DNA from: UBA1723 sp045642085 | GTDB lineage: Bacteria > Bacteroidota > Bacteroidia > Bacteroidales > Paludibacteraceae | Assembly (NCBI GenBank): GCA_045642085.1 | Contig: JAZUIF010000101.1 | Location: 1 to 64,000, forward strand | Length of the DNA stretch: 64,000 bases | Direction of reading: 5' to 3' | Shown: positions 1-8,800 of the stretch, piece by piece | Layout of the letters: the number at the start of each line of letters is the position of its first letter | Position numbering within the stretch: position 1 is the stretch's first letter | Notes under the pieces: generated by a model | What the model saw: the letters and a program-made list of their open reading frames with translations, nothing else | What the model was told of the DNA's origin: nothing | Database searches by the model: none | Program-made: the position numbers and the translations under genes

Positions 1-233
1 GCGTTAACGACAGGTTCAAGGTCAAGGGATTGTCGGAGGGCTACCCTGACGCCAAGGTCAAGATCTTCGACCGCTGGGGTAAGGAGCTCGCAAGCTACCG
101 CGCCGGCGACGGACCAGACTGGGACGGAACATACAACGGCAACCAGATGCCGTCGACCGACTACTGGTACGAGATCCAGATCAAGGAGATCAAGAAGACC
201 TACACAGGACACTTCACTTTGATCAGACAATAA
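1..233 (+). CDS. C-terminal fragment of a T9SS type B (gliding-motility-type) surface protein
   Basis: Open at the left edge, reading in frame from base 3 to the TAA at 231-233. The roughly 76 visible residues match the C-terminal sorting domain of gliding-motility-associated (CHU_C, type B) cargo: a KIFDRWGKEL strand, a WDGTYNG turn, then YWYEIQIKE and a final strand ending in LIRQ. In this family the domain sends the protein through the type IX secretion system to the cell surface or medium. The functional part lies outside the window. A strong hairpin terminator follows 20 bases later. Confidence 0.85.
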   Translation, partial: VNDRFKVKGLSEGYPDAKVKIFDRWGKELASYRAGDGPDWDGTYNGNQMPSTDYWYEIQIKEIKKTYTGHFTLIRQ

Positions 234-254
234 TGATTGATGATTAATGATAAT

Positions 255-290
255 AAAAAGGTGCGAACCGCAAGGTCCGCACCTTTTTGT
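255..290 (+). terminator. Rho-independent terminator of the T9SS type B gene
   Basis: GGTGCG pairs with CGCACC, and the stem continues as ACC-GCAA-GGT after one mismatch. An A-tract is on the left and TTTTTGT on the right. Confidence 0.85.
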
Positions 291-591
291 TTATTGTAGG
301 AATGGTGCCTTGCCATGTCTATGGTTTTGAACCTGCTTCATAAATTTCCTTGTCCATACTCTTACTTCTGCTAATTATTGTTGCATGTTTGGATTTTTCA
401 GTCAAAAGGAGAAAATGTTCATAAAATGCGAAAAAACGTCTATAATAGTCAAGAAGAGTATGCTCAAAAACTCTCACTTTTGTTACACGAGTCAGCAAGA
501 AAATTAAAATATATTCTTTAATTTTACCTTGCAAAAACAATAATAGGGAAGTATTTTCCGTTATAGTTGTGAAGAACTTAAAATAACAAAC
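291..591. other. Intergenic region upstream of hddA
   Basis: About 300 bases, AT-rich, without a convincing gene. A 73-codon minus-strand frame at 319-540 has no family resemblance and no promoter. TAccTTGC near 526 resembles the TAnnTTTG -7 box only imperfectly, so the hddA promoter is not fixed. Confidence 0.4.
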
Positions 592-1614
592 ATGATATAC
601 CGTAGTAAAGCACCGTTGAGACTTGGTCTTGCAGGTGGAGGTACAGATGTCTCTCCATTCTCTGACCTTTATGGTGGAGCCATTCTCAACGCAACAATTA
701 ACATGTATGCGTATGCCACTATCGAACCCCTAGATAATGGCAAGGTAGAATTTGTTGGTCCTGATTGTGATGAATATGAAGTGTGTGAAGCAACTGAGAA
801 ATTGTCGACTGATGGATTCTTTGTTTTAGCACGTGGAGCATACAATAGAATAGTATCTGACTTTACCCATTCTCCTCTCTCTTTCCGTATCACTCTGCAT
901 GTGGATGCACCAGCTGGTTCGGGACTAGGAACATCGTCTACTCTAATGGTAGCAATTGTTGGAGCGTTTGCAGAATGGCTAAAACTTCCTCTAGGAGAGT
1001 ATGATATTGCTCAACTCGCCTATAAGATTGAACGCGAGGATTTGAATATGGCTGGTGGTAAACAAGACCAATATGCAGCTACATTCGGAGGTGTGAACTT
1101 TATGGAGTTCTATGCGGACAATAAGGTGATCGTAAATCCTCTTCGTGTGCGTTGCCAATTCCAAAACGAGCTTGCTCATAATCTTCTCCTTTGTTACACT
1201 CAGACAAGTCGTGAGTCGGCTAAGATTATTGAAGGTCAGGTGAAGAACGTTAAGGGAAAGAATCAGACATCAATAGAAGCTATGCATAAATTAAAAGAGC
1301 AGGCAGTCCAGATGAAGGAACATCTTCTTAAGGGAGACATTGATGCGATGGGAGAGCTCCTTAATTTCGGTTGGGAATATAAGAAGAAGATGACGGATGG
1401 TATCTCTAATCCGTTTATCGACAAACTATATGAGACTGCTCTTAAAGCAGGAGCAACAGGTGGAAAAATATCTGGTGCAGGTGGTGGAGGATTCATGTTC
1501 TTCTATTGCCCTAATTGCACTCGTTTCGCGGTGGAGAGAGCGTTGGCTGAATTAGGTGTGGCGGCTAAGAGATATGAGTTTACTTCTAATGGATTAAAGA
1601 CTTGGACAATATGA
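592..1614 (+). CDS. hddA: D-glycero-D-manno-heptose 7-phosphate kinase (GHMP family)
   Basis: 340 aa, the usual length for the family. It starts with the GHMP-type N-terminus RSKAPLRLGLAGGGTDVSPF. The phosphate-binding glycine loop is APAGSGLGTSST (about residues 106-117), and the third GHMP motif is KISGAGGGGFM near residue 293. The predicted reaction is ATP-dependent phosphorylation of heptose 7-phosphate at C1, giving the 1,7-bisphosphate for GDP-heptose synthesis in S-layer, capsule or LPS glycans. The next gene supplies the following two steps and overlaps it by 4 bases (ATGA), so they form one operon. The isomerase GmhA is not in the window. Confidence 0.87.
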   Translation: MIYRSKAPLRLGLAGGGTDVSPFSDLYGGAILNATINMYAYATIEPLDNGKVEFVGPDCDEYEVCEATEKLSTDGFFVLARGAYNRIVSDFTHSPLSFRITLHVDAPAGSGLGTSSTLMVAIVGAFAEWLKLPLGEYDIAQLAYKIEREDLNMAGGKQDQYAATFGGVNFMEFYADNKVIVNPLRVRCQFQNELAHNLLLCYTQTSRESAKIIEGQVKNVKGKNQTSIEAMHKLKEQAVQMKEHLLKGDIDAMGELLNFGWEYKKKMTDGISNPFIDKLYETALKAGATGGKISGAGGGGFMFFYCPNCTRFAVERALAELGVAAKRYEFTSNGLKTWTI

Positions 1615-2843
1615 TTACTGAAGCGATTATATTGGCTGGCGGTTTTGGCACACGTCTTAAACATGTGCTTGGGAATATTCCCAAACCGATGGCTCCTGTT
1701 GATGGTCGACCATTCTTAGCCTACTTGTTTGCACGACTACGTGGAATCGGAATCAACCACGTTATCCTGTCGACTGGATACATGCATGAAAAGGTGCAAG
1801 AGTATTTTGGCGACAGTTATCGTGGAATAGATATCAGCTATGCACAGGAGACAACCCCTTTGTTTACAGGTGGAGCAATCGCTCTTGCGTCGACTTATGC
1901 TAAAAGTAATGATATCTTGGTGCTTAATGGCGACACACTCTTCGATATTGATTTCAAGGTTTTCGAGAAATTCCATTTCGACAAGGGTAATAATATTACC
2001 ATTGCATTGCGTAAGGTGGATAATGTGGAGAGATATGGAGCAGTCCAGGTGGATGCGGAAGGTAATCTTCTCGACTTTATTGAGAAAGGTAAATTGAGTG
2101 GAGAAGGATTCATCAATGGAGGTATCTATATTGTGAAGAAGGATTGGTTGTTGTCTCAAGGAATGCCAGCAAAATTCTCATTTGAGAAGGAGATTCTTGA
2201 GATGCCATCGTTCCGCAAGAATATTGTGGCTTATCCATTCGGTGGTTATTTTATTGACATCGGTGTGCCTGATGATTACTACAAAGCTCAGCGTGAGTTT
2301 GGTGGATTGTTCCCTAAGGCAAGATATCTTTTCCTTGACAGAGACGGCACTATCAATAAGAGGGTAGTCGACGGTTATGTCACAAAGCCTGAAGAGTTTA
2401 TCTTCCTTAACGGAGCGAAGGATGCTTTGGCAGTTTTCGCAAAGAAGTTTGACAAGATCTTTATTGTCACTAATCAGAGAGGCATTGGAAAAGGACTTTT
2501 CACGGAGTCTCAGCTTGAGGAGGTTCATTCTTCAATGATAAAGGAGATTGTCGACGCTGGAGGCAGAATCGATAAGATTTACCATTGTGTTGACAAGACT
2601 TGTGAGGAGACCGGACGTCGTAAGCCAGCTATAGGAATGGCAAAAGATGCCAAACGAGATTTCCCAGAGGTTGATTTTGCTGAGTCTACTATGGTTGGTG
2701 ATTCGATCTCGGATTTGCAGTTTGGCTACAAAGCTGGAATGCAGACTGTCTATCTTTTGACGGATGGTGAAGCCCCTGAGCAGACTAAAGACTATACAGA
2801 TAAATTCTACGCAGACTTGAAATCGTTTGCGGATACATTATAG
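1611..2843 (+). CDS. Fusion: heptose-1-phosphate guanylyltransferase (HddC-like) + heptose-bisphosphate phosphatase (GmhB-like)
   Basis: 410 aa from the ATG at 1611, preferred over an upstream TTG at 1602 because it gives the classic ATGA overlap with hddA. Residues 1-235 form a nucleotidyltransferase: AIILAGGFGTRLK binds the NTP, with KPMAPV after it and LNGDTLFDID for the metal. Residues about 238-410 form a HAD phosphatase: FLDRDGTIN (nucleophile and acid Asp), IVTNQRG, RRKPAIGM and MVGDSISDLQ, as in GmhB. One polypeptide would dephosphorylate the bisphosphate and attach GMP to heptose 1-phosphate. The GmhB zinc loop is only partly kept (a CxxxxC pair). Substrate assignment rests on the hddA neighbour. 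Confidence 0.85.
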   Translation: MITEAIILAGGFGTRLKHVLGNIPKPMAPVDGRPFLAYLFARLRGIGINHVILSTGYMHEKVQEYFGDSYRGIDISYAQETTPLFTGGAIALASTYAKSNDILVLNGDTLFDIDFKVFEKFHFDKGNNITIALRKVDNVERYGAVQVDAEGNLLDFIEKGKLSGEGFINGGIYIVKKDWLLSQGMPAKFSFEKEILEMPSFRKNIVAYPFGGYFIDIGVPDDYYKAQREFGGLFPKARYLFLDRDGTINKRVVDGYVTKPEEFIFLNGAKDALAVFAKKFDKIFIVTNQRGIGKGLFTESQLEEVHSSMIKEIVDAGGRIDKIYHCVDKTCEETGRRKPAIGMAKDAKRDFPEVDFAESTMVGDSISDLQFGYKAGMQTVYLLTDGEAPEQTKDYTDKFYADLKSFADTL

Positions 2844-2879
2844 AATTATGTCAATTCCCAAAATAAGTTAAATTAGACA

Positions 2880-2914
2880 GGAAGACGTCGAGAAATCGAG
2901 TCTTCCTTTTTTTT
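2880..2914 (+). terminator. Terminator of the hddA operon
   Basis: GGAAGAC pairs with GTCTTCC, with an inner TCGA-GAAA-TCGA stem, followed by eight T. The T-run is also the left edge of the palindrome at 2909-2956. Confidence 0.9.
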
Positions 2915-2956
2915 GTTTCGTGTTTCAAGTTATAACTTGAAACACGAAACAAAAAA
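2909..2956. repeat. 48-bp perfect palindrome between two convergent terminators
   Basis: Centred between 2932 and 2933 on AAGTTATAACTT. The arms extend without mismatch through GTTTCGTGTTTC and its complement and then through six T/A pairs on each side. The left T-run belongs to the hddA-operon terminator. The right A-run is the U-tract of the tRNA terminator on the minus strand. Confidence 0.9.
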
Positions 2957-2978
2957 GGAGTTCATTTCTGAACTCCTC
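2951..2978 (-). terminator. Terminator of the tRNA operon
   Basis: On the minus strand GGAGTTCA-GAAA-TGAACTCC is followed by TTTTTT. It lies a few bases past the 3' end of tRNA-Asp. Confidence 0.9.
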
Positions 2979-2982
2979 ATTC

Positions 2983-3059
2983 TGGCGGTATGGACGGGAC
3001 TCGAACCCGCGACCCCATGCGTGACAGGCATGTATTCTAACCAGCTGAACTACCACACC
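2983..3059 (-). tRNA. tRNA-Asp (GTC)
   Basis: 77 nt. The acceptor stem GGTGTGG pairs with CCATACC (one G-U), followed by discriminator G and an encoded CCA. The anticodon loop is CTGTCAC (anticodon GTC) and the T-arm is GGGTTCGAGTCCC. Last gene of a three-tRNA minus-strand operon. Confidence 0.95.
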
Positions 3060-3097
3060 ATTTTTTATGTTTCGCTAAATTTGCTTAGCAAACTGAG

Positions 3098-3184
3098 CGG
3101 AGAGAGAGGGATTCGAACCCCCGGTACCCTTACGAGTACACCGGTTTTCAAGACCGGCTCATTCGACCACTCTGACATCTCTCC
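3098..3184 (-). tRNA. tRNA-Ser (TGA)
   Basis: 87 nt, with the long variable arm of a class II tRNA. Acceptor GGAGAGA pairs with TCTCTCC, discriminator G. The anticodon stem-loop is CCGGT-CTTGAAA-ACCGG (anticodon TGA). CCA is not encoded here, unlike in the neighbouring tRNA-Asp. Confidence 0.95.
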
Positions 3185-3204
3185 AAGACTTTCGTCTCGT
3201 TTAG

Positions 3205-3277
3205 TGAACCGGGTGGGGGTCGAACCCACGACCCACAGATTAAGAGTCTGTTGCTCTACCAACTGAGCTACCGATCC
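3205..3277 (-). tRNA. tRNA-Lys (CTT)
   Basis: 73 nt. Acceptor GGATCGG pairs with CCGGTTC through allowed G-U pairs, discriminator A, no encoded CCA. The anticodon loop is CTCTTAA (anticodon CTT) and the D-arm contains AGCTCAGTTGGTAGAGC. First gene of the tRNA operon. Confidence 0.95.
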
Positions 3278-3317
3278 ATTTTTAAGTCTTTCGTTGTGTC
3301 GTTTCTTAAAAACGATG

Positions 3318-3348
3318 CAAAGGTAATGCTTTTTTAATTAACTCCAAA
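3318..3348 (-). promoter_or_regulatory. Bacteroidetes-type promoter of the tRNA operon
   Basis: Reading the minus strand, TTTG (3348-3345), 19 bp, then TACCTTTG (3325-3318): the -33/-7 pair of the Bacteroidetes primary sigma factor. It is 40 bases upstream of tRNA-Lys. Confidence 0.85.
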
Positions 3349-3398
3349 TATTTCGGGCAAAAAAATGCAAAAAAATCTTCAAATAGCTCATTTTTCGT

Positions 3399-3406
3399 TA
3401 AATTTG
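3399..3406 (+). promoter_or_regulatory. -7 box of the Omp85-like gene
   Basis: TAAATTTG. Transcription would start near 3412-3414, which excludes the upstream GTG at 3409 as a start and favours the ATG at 3421. Confidence 0.6.
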
Positions 3407-3420
3407 CAGTGTTAAGGGAG

Positions 3421-5790
3421 ATGAAAAGGCTTTTTTTTATCATATCGGGGATATTTGCTTTGCTTTATATGGCATCGTGTTCGACTACAAAATATGTGGC
3501 CGACGGAGATTATTTGCTTGATGATATCAATGTGACTTGTGATGATCCGACTATCGATGCCACTGACCTTTATGATTATGTCATCCAAACTCCTAATACT
3601 CCAGGTACGTTCTTCAATAAAACATCTCTTCGCTTCTATTCTTTGTCGGGTAGAGATACATCGAAATGGATAAATAAATTAATCCGTAGATTTGGAGAAG
3701 CTCCTGTGATATATTCTGAAGAGAGTGCCAAACTTTCAGCTAATGAGATAAAGACTCAACTTTTCAATATGGGTTACTTCACTGCTGATGTCGACTATGA
3801 TGTGGAGAAGAAGGGGAAAAAGGCAAGTGTCGTCTATGATATAAAGGCTGGTGATCCATATAGAATTCGTAACGTGGATGAATCTGTGGATGGTGGTCTT
3901 ATCGATGATATCATGCGATCTAGGAATTTCTTGTCCGGAGATAAGGTTAAGCCTGGATTGAAATACAATGCTGAAAATCTTGATTCACGTGTAGGCGAAA
4001 TTGTTTCGTTCGTACGCAACCAGGGATATTACAATTTTACTAAGGAGAATCTATATTATTCTGTCGACTCTACACTTGGCACGCATGAAGTCGACTTGAA
4101 GTTGAATCTCCATGCTGACACTTCTAAAGCAGAGTCTCCTCTTACTCGTTTCCGCACAAGTAATGTTATAGTGACACTGGCAGAGAATCGTGGTTCGGTT
4201 GTCGGCTTTGACACTACTGAGTATAAGCGTCTCACTATTGTTTCTCCAAAAGGCAAACGTTTCTTGCGTTCAAGTACTGTCTACAATAATATCTTTGTCC
4301 GTAAAGGAAGACTATTCAGTGAGTTGTTGCACGACCGTACTTTTTCGGCTCTTTCTGGACTATCGGCAGTACAGACTGCCAATGTGACCTATACTCCCGA
4401 TACGTTGCCGTCGTCACTCATCGCAAACATCTCAGTCACTCCGTCGAAACCATACTATATCCAGTGGGGTATCGATAATACTAATACTGCTGGCGATTTG
4501 GGTGTCGAGACTTATGTCACTTATCAAGATAAAAACATTTTCAAGGGAAGTGAGATTTGGAGAATTCGTCTTGGTGGAGCTTATGAGATGGTTCACGTCG
4601 AGAAAAAAGAGACTAGCAATGAGGAGACAAAGGATGGTATATCTATGTCGGAGGATGATGACAGAACAAGAAATTTTTTCGAGTTCAGTGTCCAGACATC
4701 TCTTGCATTTCCAAGAGTGCTCTCTCCAATTTTCAACGATTCCTATGCAGCCAAACAGGGTAAAACTATCTTTTCTGCTGGTTTCATCTGGCAAAACCGA
4801 CCTGAGTTCAACAAACGTTATCTGACTTTCGACTGGAAATATACGTGGGCTACTCGACGTAATCGTTTTAGCCATACTCTCGATCTTTACAATATCACAT
4901 ATACTATTGTGCCTTGGGTGTTGCCTGAATTCCAAACTAAATATCTTGATGTTTCATCAAATGCATTGTTGAAGCAAAACTATACGAATCAGCTAATCAC
5001 TCGTTCTAGCTATACGTTCTCCTATTCTAATTCCAACACTTCCGCCTCTTCTTTGATGAAATCAAAAAAGAGTGCAAAGTCAAGCTCGAATTTCAGTTTC
5101 ATGATTGATATGTCTGGAACATTGCCATCTGGTCTTGTTCGTCTGTTCGACTTGCCTAAAAATGCTGACAACTACTACGAAATAGTCGGCGTGCCATTCA
5201 GCCAGTATGCTCGTTTCGATGTCGACTATAGCCACACTTTCCGTTTGGGAATCCATCAGTCGTTGGCTCTACATGCAGGAGCGGGTATCGCGTCTCCTTA
5301 TGGAAACTCTAAACAGATTCCTTACGAACGACGATATTTCGCAGGTGGTCCAAATTCGGTGCGTGGTTGGAGCACACGTGAACTTGGTCCGGGTAGATAT
5401 ATAAGAAAAGGTTCTGCGGATTTCTTCAACCAGACTGGAGATGTAAAACTACTTGCTCAAGCTGAACTTAGATTCCATACAGAAGGTATATTTGAATATG
5501 CTCTCTTTGTGGATGCCGGTAATATCTGGACTATTAAGGAATATGAAAACCAACCTGATGGATTATTTAATCTAAACGATTTGGGTAGAGATATAGCTGC
5601 CAGTGTAGGAGCTGGAATCAGATTAGACTTATCGTTTATTCTTGTAAGATTGGATGTCGGCATGAAGGGGTATGATCCGTCGACATTGAGATGGAATATA
5701 TTTAAACCTGTTGATGAAAAAATAGATGGCGACATCTCGAAATTCAGAAGAGATGTCACTTTCCACTTTGCTATCGGATATCCTTTTTAG
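3421..5790 (+). CDS. BamA/TamA-family (Omp85) outer-membrane protein with lipoprotein signal
   Basis: 789 aa. The N-terminus MKRLFFIISGIFALLYMASC is a lipoprotein signal with a MASC lipobox, so the mature protein would be lipidated at Cys20. Residues about 25-330 look like POTRA repeats. The rest is an Omp85 beta-barrel: the lid-loop motif RRYFAGGPNSVRGW lies near residue 640 and the protein ends in the aromatic beta-signal FAIGYPF. Family members insert or translocate outer-membrane proteins; Bacteroidetes have several TamA-like lipoprotein versions of unknown cargo. It appears to be a single-gene unit. Confidence 0.87.
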   Translation: MKRLFFIISGIFALLYMASCSTTKYVADGDYLLDDINVTCDDPTIDATDLYDYVIQTPNTPGTFFNKTSLRFYSLSGRDTSKWINKLIRRFGEAPVIYSEESAKLSANEIKTQLFNMGYFTADVDYDVEKKGKKASVVYDIKAGDPYRIRNVDESVDGGLIDDIMRSRNFLSGDKVKPGLKYNAENLDSRVGEIVSFVRNQGYYNFTKENLYYSVDSTLGTHEVDLKLNLHADTSKAESPLTRFRTSNVIVTLAENRGSVVGFDTTEYKRLTIVSPKGKRFLRSSTVYNNIFVRKGRLFSELLHDRTFSALSGLSAVQTANVTYTPDTLPSSLIANISVTPSKPYYIQWGIDNTNTAGDLGVETYVTYQDKNIFKGSEIWRIRLGGAYEMVHVEKKETSNEETKDGISMSEDDDRTRNFFEFSVQTSLAFPRVLSPIFNDSYAAKQGKTIFSAGFIWQNRPEFNKRYLTFDWKYTWATRRNRFSHTLDLYNITYTIVPWVLPEFQTKYLDVSSNALLKQNYTNQLITRSSYTFSYSNSNTSASSLMKSKKSAKSSSNFSFMIDMSGTLPSGLVRLFDLPKNADNYYEIVGVPFSQYARFDVDYSHTFRLGIHQSLALHAGAGIASPYGNSKQIPYERRYFAGGPNSVRGWSTRELGPGRYIRKGSADFFNQTGDVKLLAQAELRFHTEGIFEYALFVDAGNIWTIKEYENQPDGLFNLNDLGRDIAASVGAGIRLDLSFILVRLDVGMKGYDPSTLRWNIFKPVDEKIDGDISKFRRDVTFHFAIGYPF

Positions 5791-5842
5791 ACACTAAATC
5801 AGGATTGCTAAATGCAGAATTAGGAATTGTGCTTTTTTCTTC

Positions 5843-5850
5843 TAATTTTG
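5843..5850 (+). promoter_or_regulatory. -7 box of the hybrid two-component regulator
   Basis: TAATTTTG, 22 bases before the ATG at 5873. A TTG at 5855 would be at or upstream of the start of transcription and is therefore unlikely to be the start codon. Confidence 0.5.
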
Positions 5851-5872
5851 TATTTTGTTAGTTCTAGTGCCT

Positions 5873-8800
5873 ATGAGTAGATTGTTACAATATTATATAT
5901 TAGTTTTATTATGCTTGCTCAATATTGGAGCAACGCGTGGAGAGATCCAGAGCTACTTCTTCCATTATACGACGAAGGAGGGGCTTGCTAGCAACAATGT
6001 ACATGACATAGTGGAGGACCAACATGGTTTCATCTGGTTGGCGACCCACTATGGAATCAGCCGTTTTGATGGAAGTAGTTTCCGTAACTATGAACAGTCG
6101 AATTTTCCTGACATGAAGCGTAACGATACTTATCACGCTTTCAAACTGCCCAACGGTGATATCACTTTCGGAGGATCAAACTTCACGATCTATTCCTATG
6201 ACTATAAAAATCACACTTTCCATGATATTTCTGGGTTTGTTGGCGACGAGGCCCACAACTCCGACATCACTGGTTGTTCTATCCAACCAGATGGAGAATG
6301 TCTGCTTTCGTCGACTGGAATGGGTGTGTTTTCTTACGATGAAAAAGCCAATACTTTTCGTCCGATTTGCTCGAATATCAAAGACAAAAAGGTGCTGGAA
6401 ATATTCAAGGATTTCAAGGGAAGATATTGGATAGGAGGTTATGGTGGCGTTTATGTGACTGATATAGAGGGTAATATACAGTTAGACTATCGTCCAAAGA
6501 TAAATGAGTTGATCAATAATATTTTGCAGATTGACCCTCGGCATCTTCTTCTATGCTCCAATGTCGGGTCGATGTGGATGGCCGACTTAAACGATGATAT
6601 CCCAAGTATAGAAAAAATCCCAACTCCTTTCCGTTCGGTGGCATCTATCTGTAAATCATCAGATAACACAATTTTACTTGGTACATCTGGTGATGGCCTT
6701 TGGCAAACGACCTTTTATGATGGAAAATTCACATTTGATAAAATCATTCCGATAAATAAAGCCGACGCTACAATGTCGAAGGTGAGTGCCATCTATGTCG
6801 ACAGTAAAAAGAGAGCGTGGATCTCAACTAACGATAATGGTGTCTGGTGTATCAACAGTATGTCGGACGCAAAGAGTTTCTCGTCGGTTGAGTTGGGAAT
6901 CCCAAAATCCGTTGGCTCAAGCATCTATCCTTGTGGCGATGGCCGTATGCTTCTTGGCACTGATGGAGCTGGTTTGATATTGCTCGATTCTACAAACAAT
7001 GTATTGAAACATTGGACGACTGCGAATGGTTTGCCATCCAACAATGTGCTTTCGATCGAGAAGTATCAGCAGGGATATATGTTGTCGTTCTGGGGTGGAG
7101 ATCCCGTATATCTTACTTTGGAGGATGGACAGATTCATCCGATATCTTTGAACAGATTGACATCTCCGTTTTCATCTAAACTGATGCAGACGAATACCGT
7201 CAAGAATATTTTGAAAAAGAGTGACGGTACATATCTTTTGTCGACAGGTGGACATGGGGTTTATGAATTGAATAACAATGTTTTGTCAAATATTAATTTA
7301 GACCCTAAACTACTTCATGATTCTCAGGATTTGTGGATGGAACAGTCTTTTCAATTGTCGGACGGTACGATAAGGATTCTATCTTCGCGTACTGTTTGGA
7401 GTAATCGTGAAGGTGAATTTAAGCCGGTTTATCCGGATATTGCCCAGGCTAATTCGCAGAATCCATTGCTTTTCTTGCAGGGTTGCGAGGATAGTGATGG
7501 TGGAGGATATTTTGTGGTTGCAAACAGAGGTGTGTTCAGATTTGCTGCCGACGATTCTCATTATGAGACACTTGATTTCCTACCGTCGGGAGAGTATTTT
7601 GCTATCCAGAAAACAGATGATGGCAAATTGTGGGTGACTAGTACGAAGGGTATTATGGCCATCGACTACAAAAACAAAAGCTACGAAACGATATTCTCTG
7701 CGGAAGGTTTGTCTGGTGACTATTTCGTCAGAAAGGCATCGTGTATGTCGGAGGATGGCAAATTGTTGTTTGGATGTAAACATGGTTTTGTATGCGTGAA
7801 TCCTAAATATGTGTCTAAGGACGCCACTGAGCATCTCTCATTCTCTGAATTATATGTCAATGAGGAGAAAGTCGACATAGACCCAGAAAGAAAGATTAAG
7901 TTGGATTATGGTCAGACACATCTATTGTTGACTCTTGATGTAGTGAACTATGCAGAGCCAAACACTTACGACATACGATACCGTGTGATGCCGGTGGATA
8001 CGATATGGAATAGGGTGTCATCGTCGAGAGAAATAACTATCGACGTCTTGCCTGATGGTGAATTCAATATCGAAGTAGGAGTTTTCTCTCCAAACGGAAA
8101 GCTATATCAAGCTATCTCATTACCATTGTCGGTTTTGCCTCCGTGGTGGAAATCAACTCAATTCATCTTATTGTGCATTGCTCTCTTTATTGCTCTTGGC
8201 TTTTTTGTCTCCAACAGACGAGTTGCAGCTTTGAAACGTAAGAAAGAGGAACTTCAGAAGGCTGTCGATGAGAAAACAGTTGATCTTAGAAATGCTAATG
8301 AGGTTCTGGTTAATCAGAAGAAGGCCATTGAAGAGAAGAATGAATCGTTGCTTAACACATTGAAACTCAAGGATCAATTGGTTTCAGTGGTGGCTCACGA
8401 CCTTAAGAATCCGATGTTTGCTATTGTGACTACACTCCGCCGCGTTATGTCGAACAGCCAGAGTGAGGATGTGTCGCGTCGACTTCTTTCTGATGCCACA
8501 TCGGAGGCTGAGAAGATTCAGCAGGAGATGGAAAAACTGCTACAGTGGGCATCTAATTCTGAGCAGAAGATGAAGTGTGAGATCGGCAATGTCGACCTAG
8601 CAAAACTAGTGAAGGATATTGTGGTATTCTTGCAGCCGTTGTGCGATGAGAAGAATATCACGTTGGAGTATTCTGTTGATGATTTGAGCCATCATGTCTT
8701 GGCCGACGAGAAGATGTTGGCTGTAGTGGTGAGAAACCTTATTTCCAACGCCATCAAATACACTGGCAGAGGAAAAAAGATAAAAGTCGGAGCTATAGAA

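Noticed and set aside
319..540. 73-codon minus-strand frame before hddA
   Set aside because: No family resemblance, no promoter, low-complexity composition.
2913..3266. 117-codon plus-strand frame
   Set aside because: It runs through the antisense of three clear tRNA genes.
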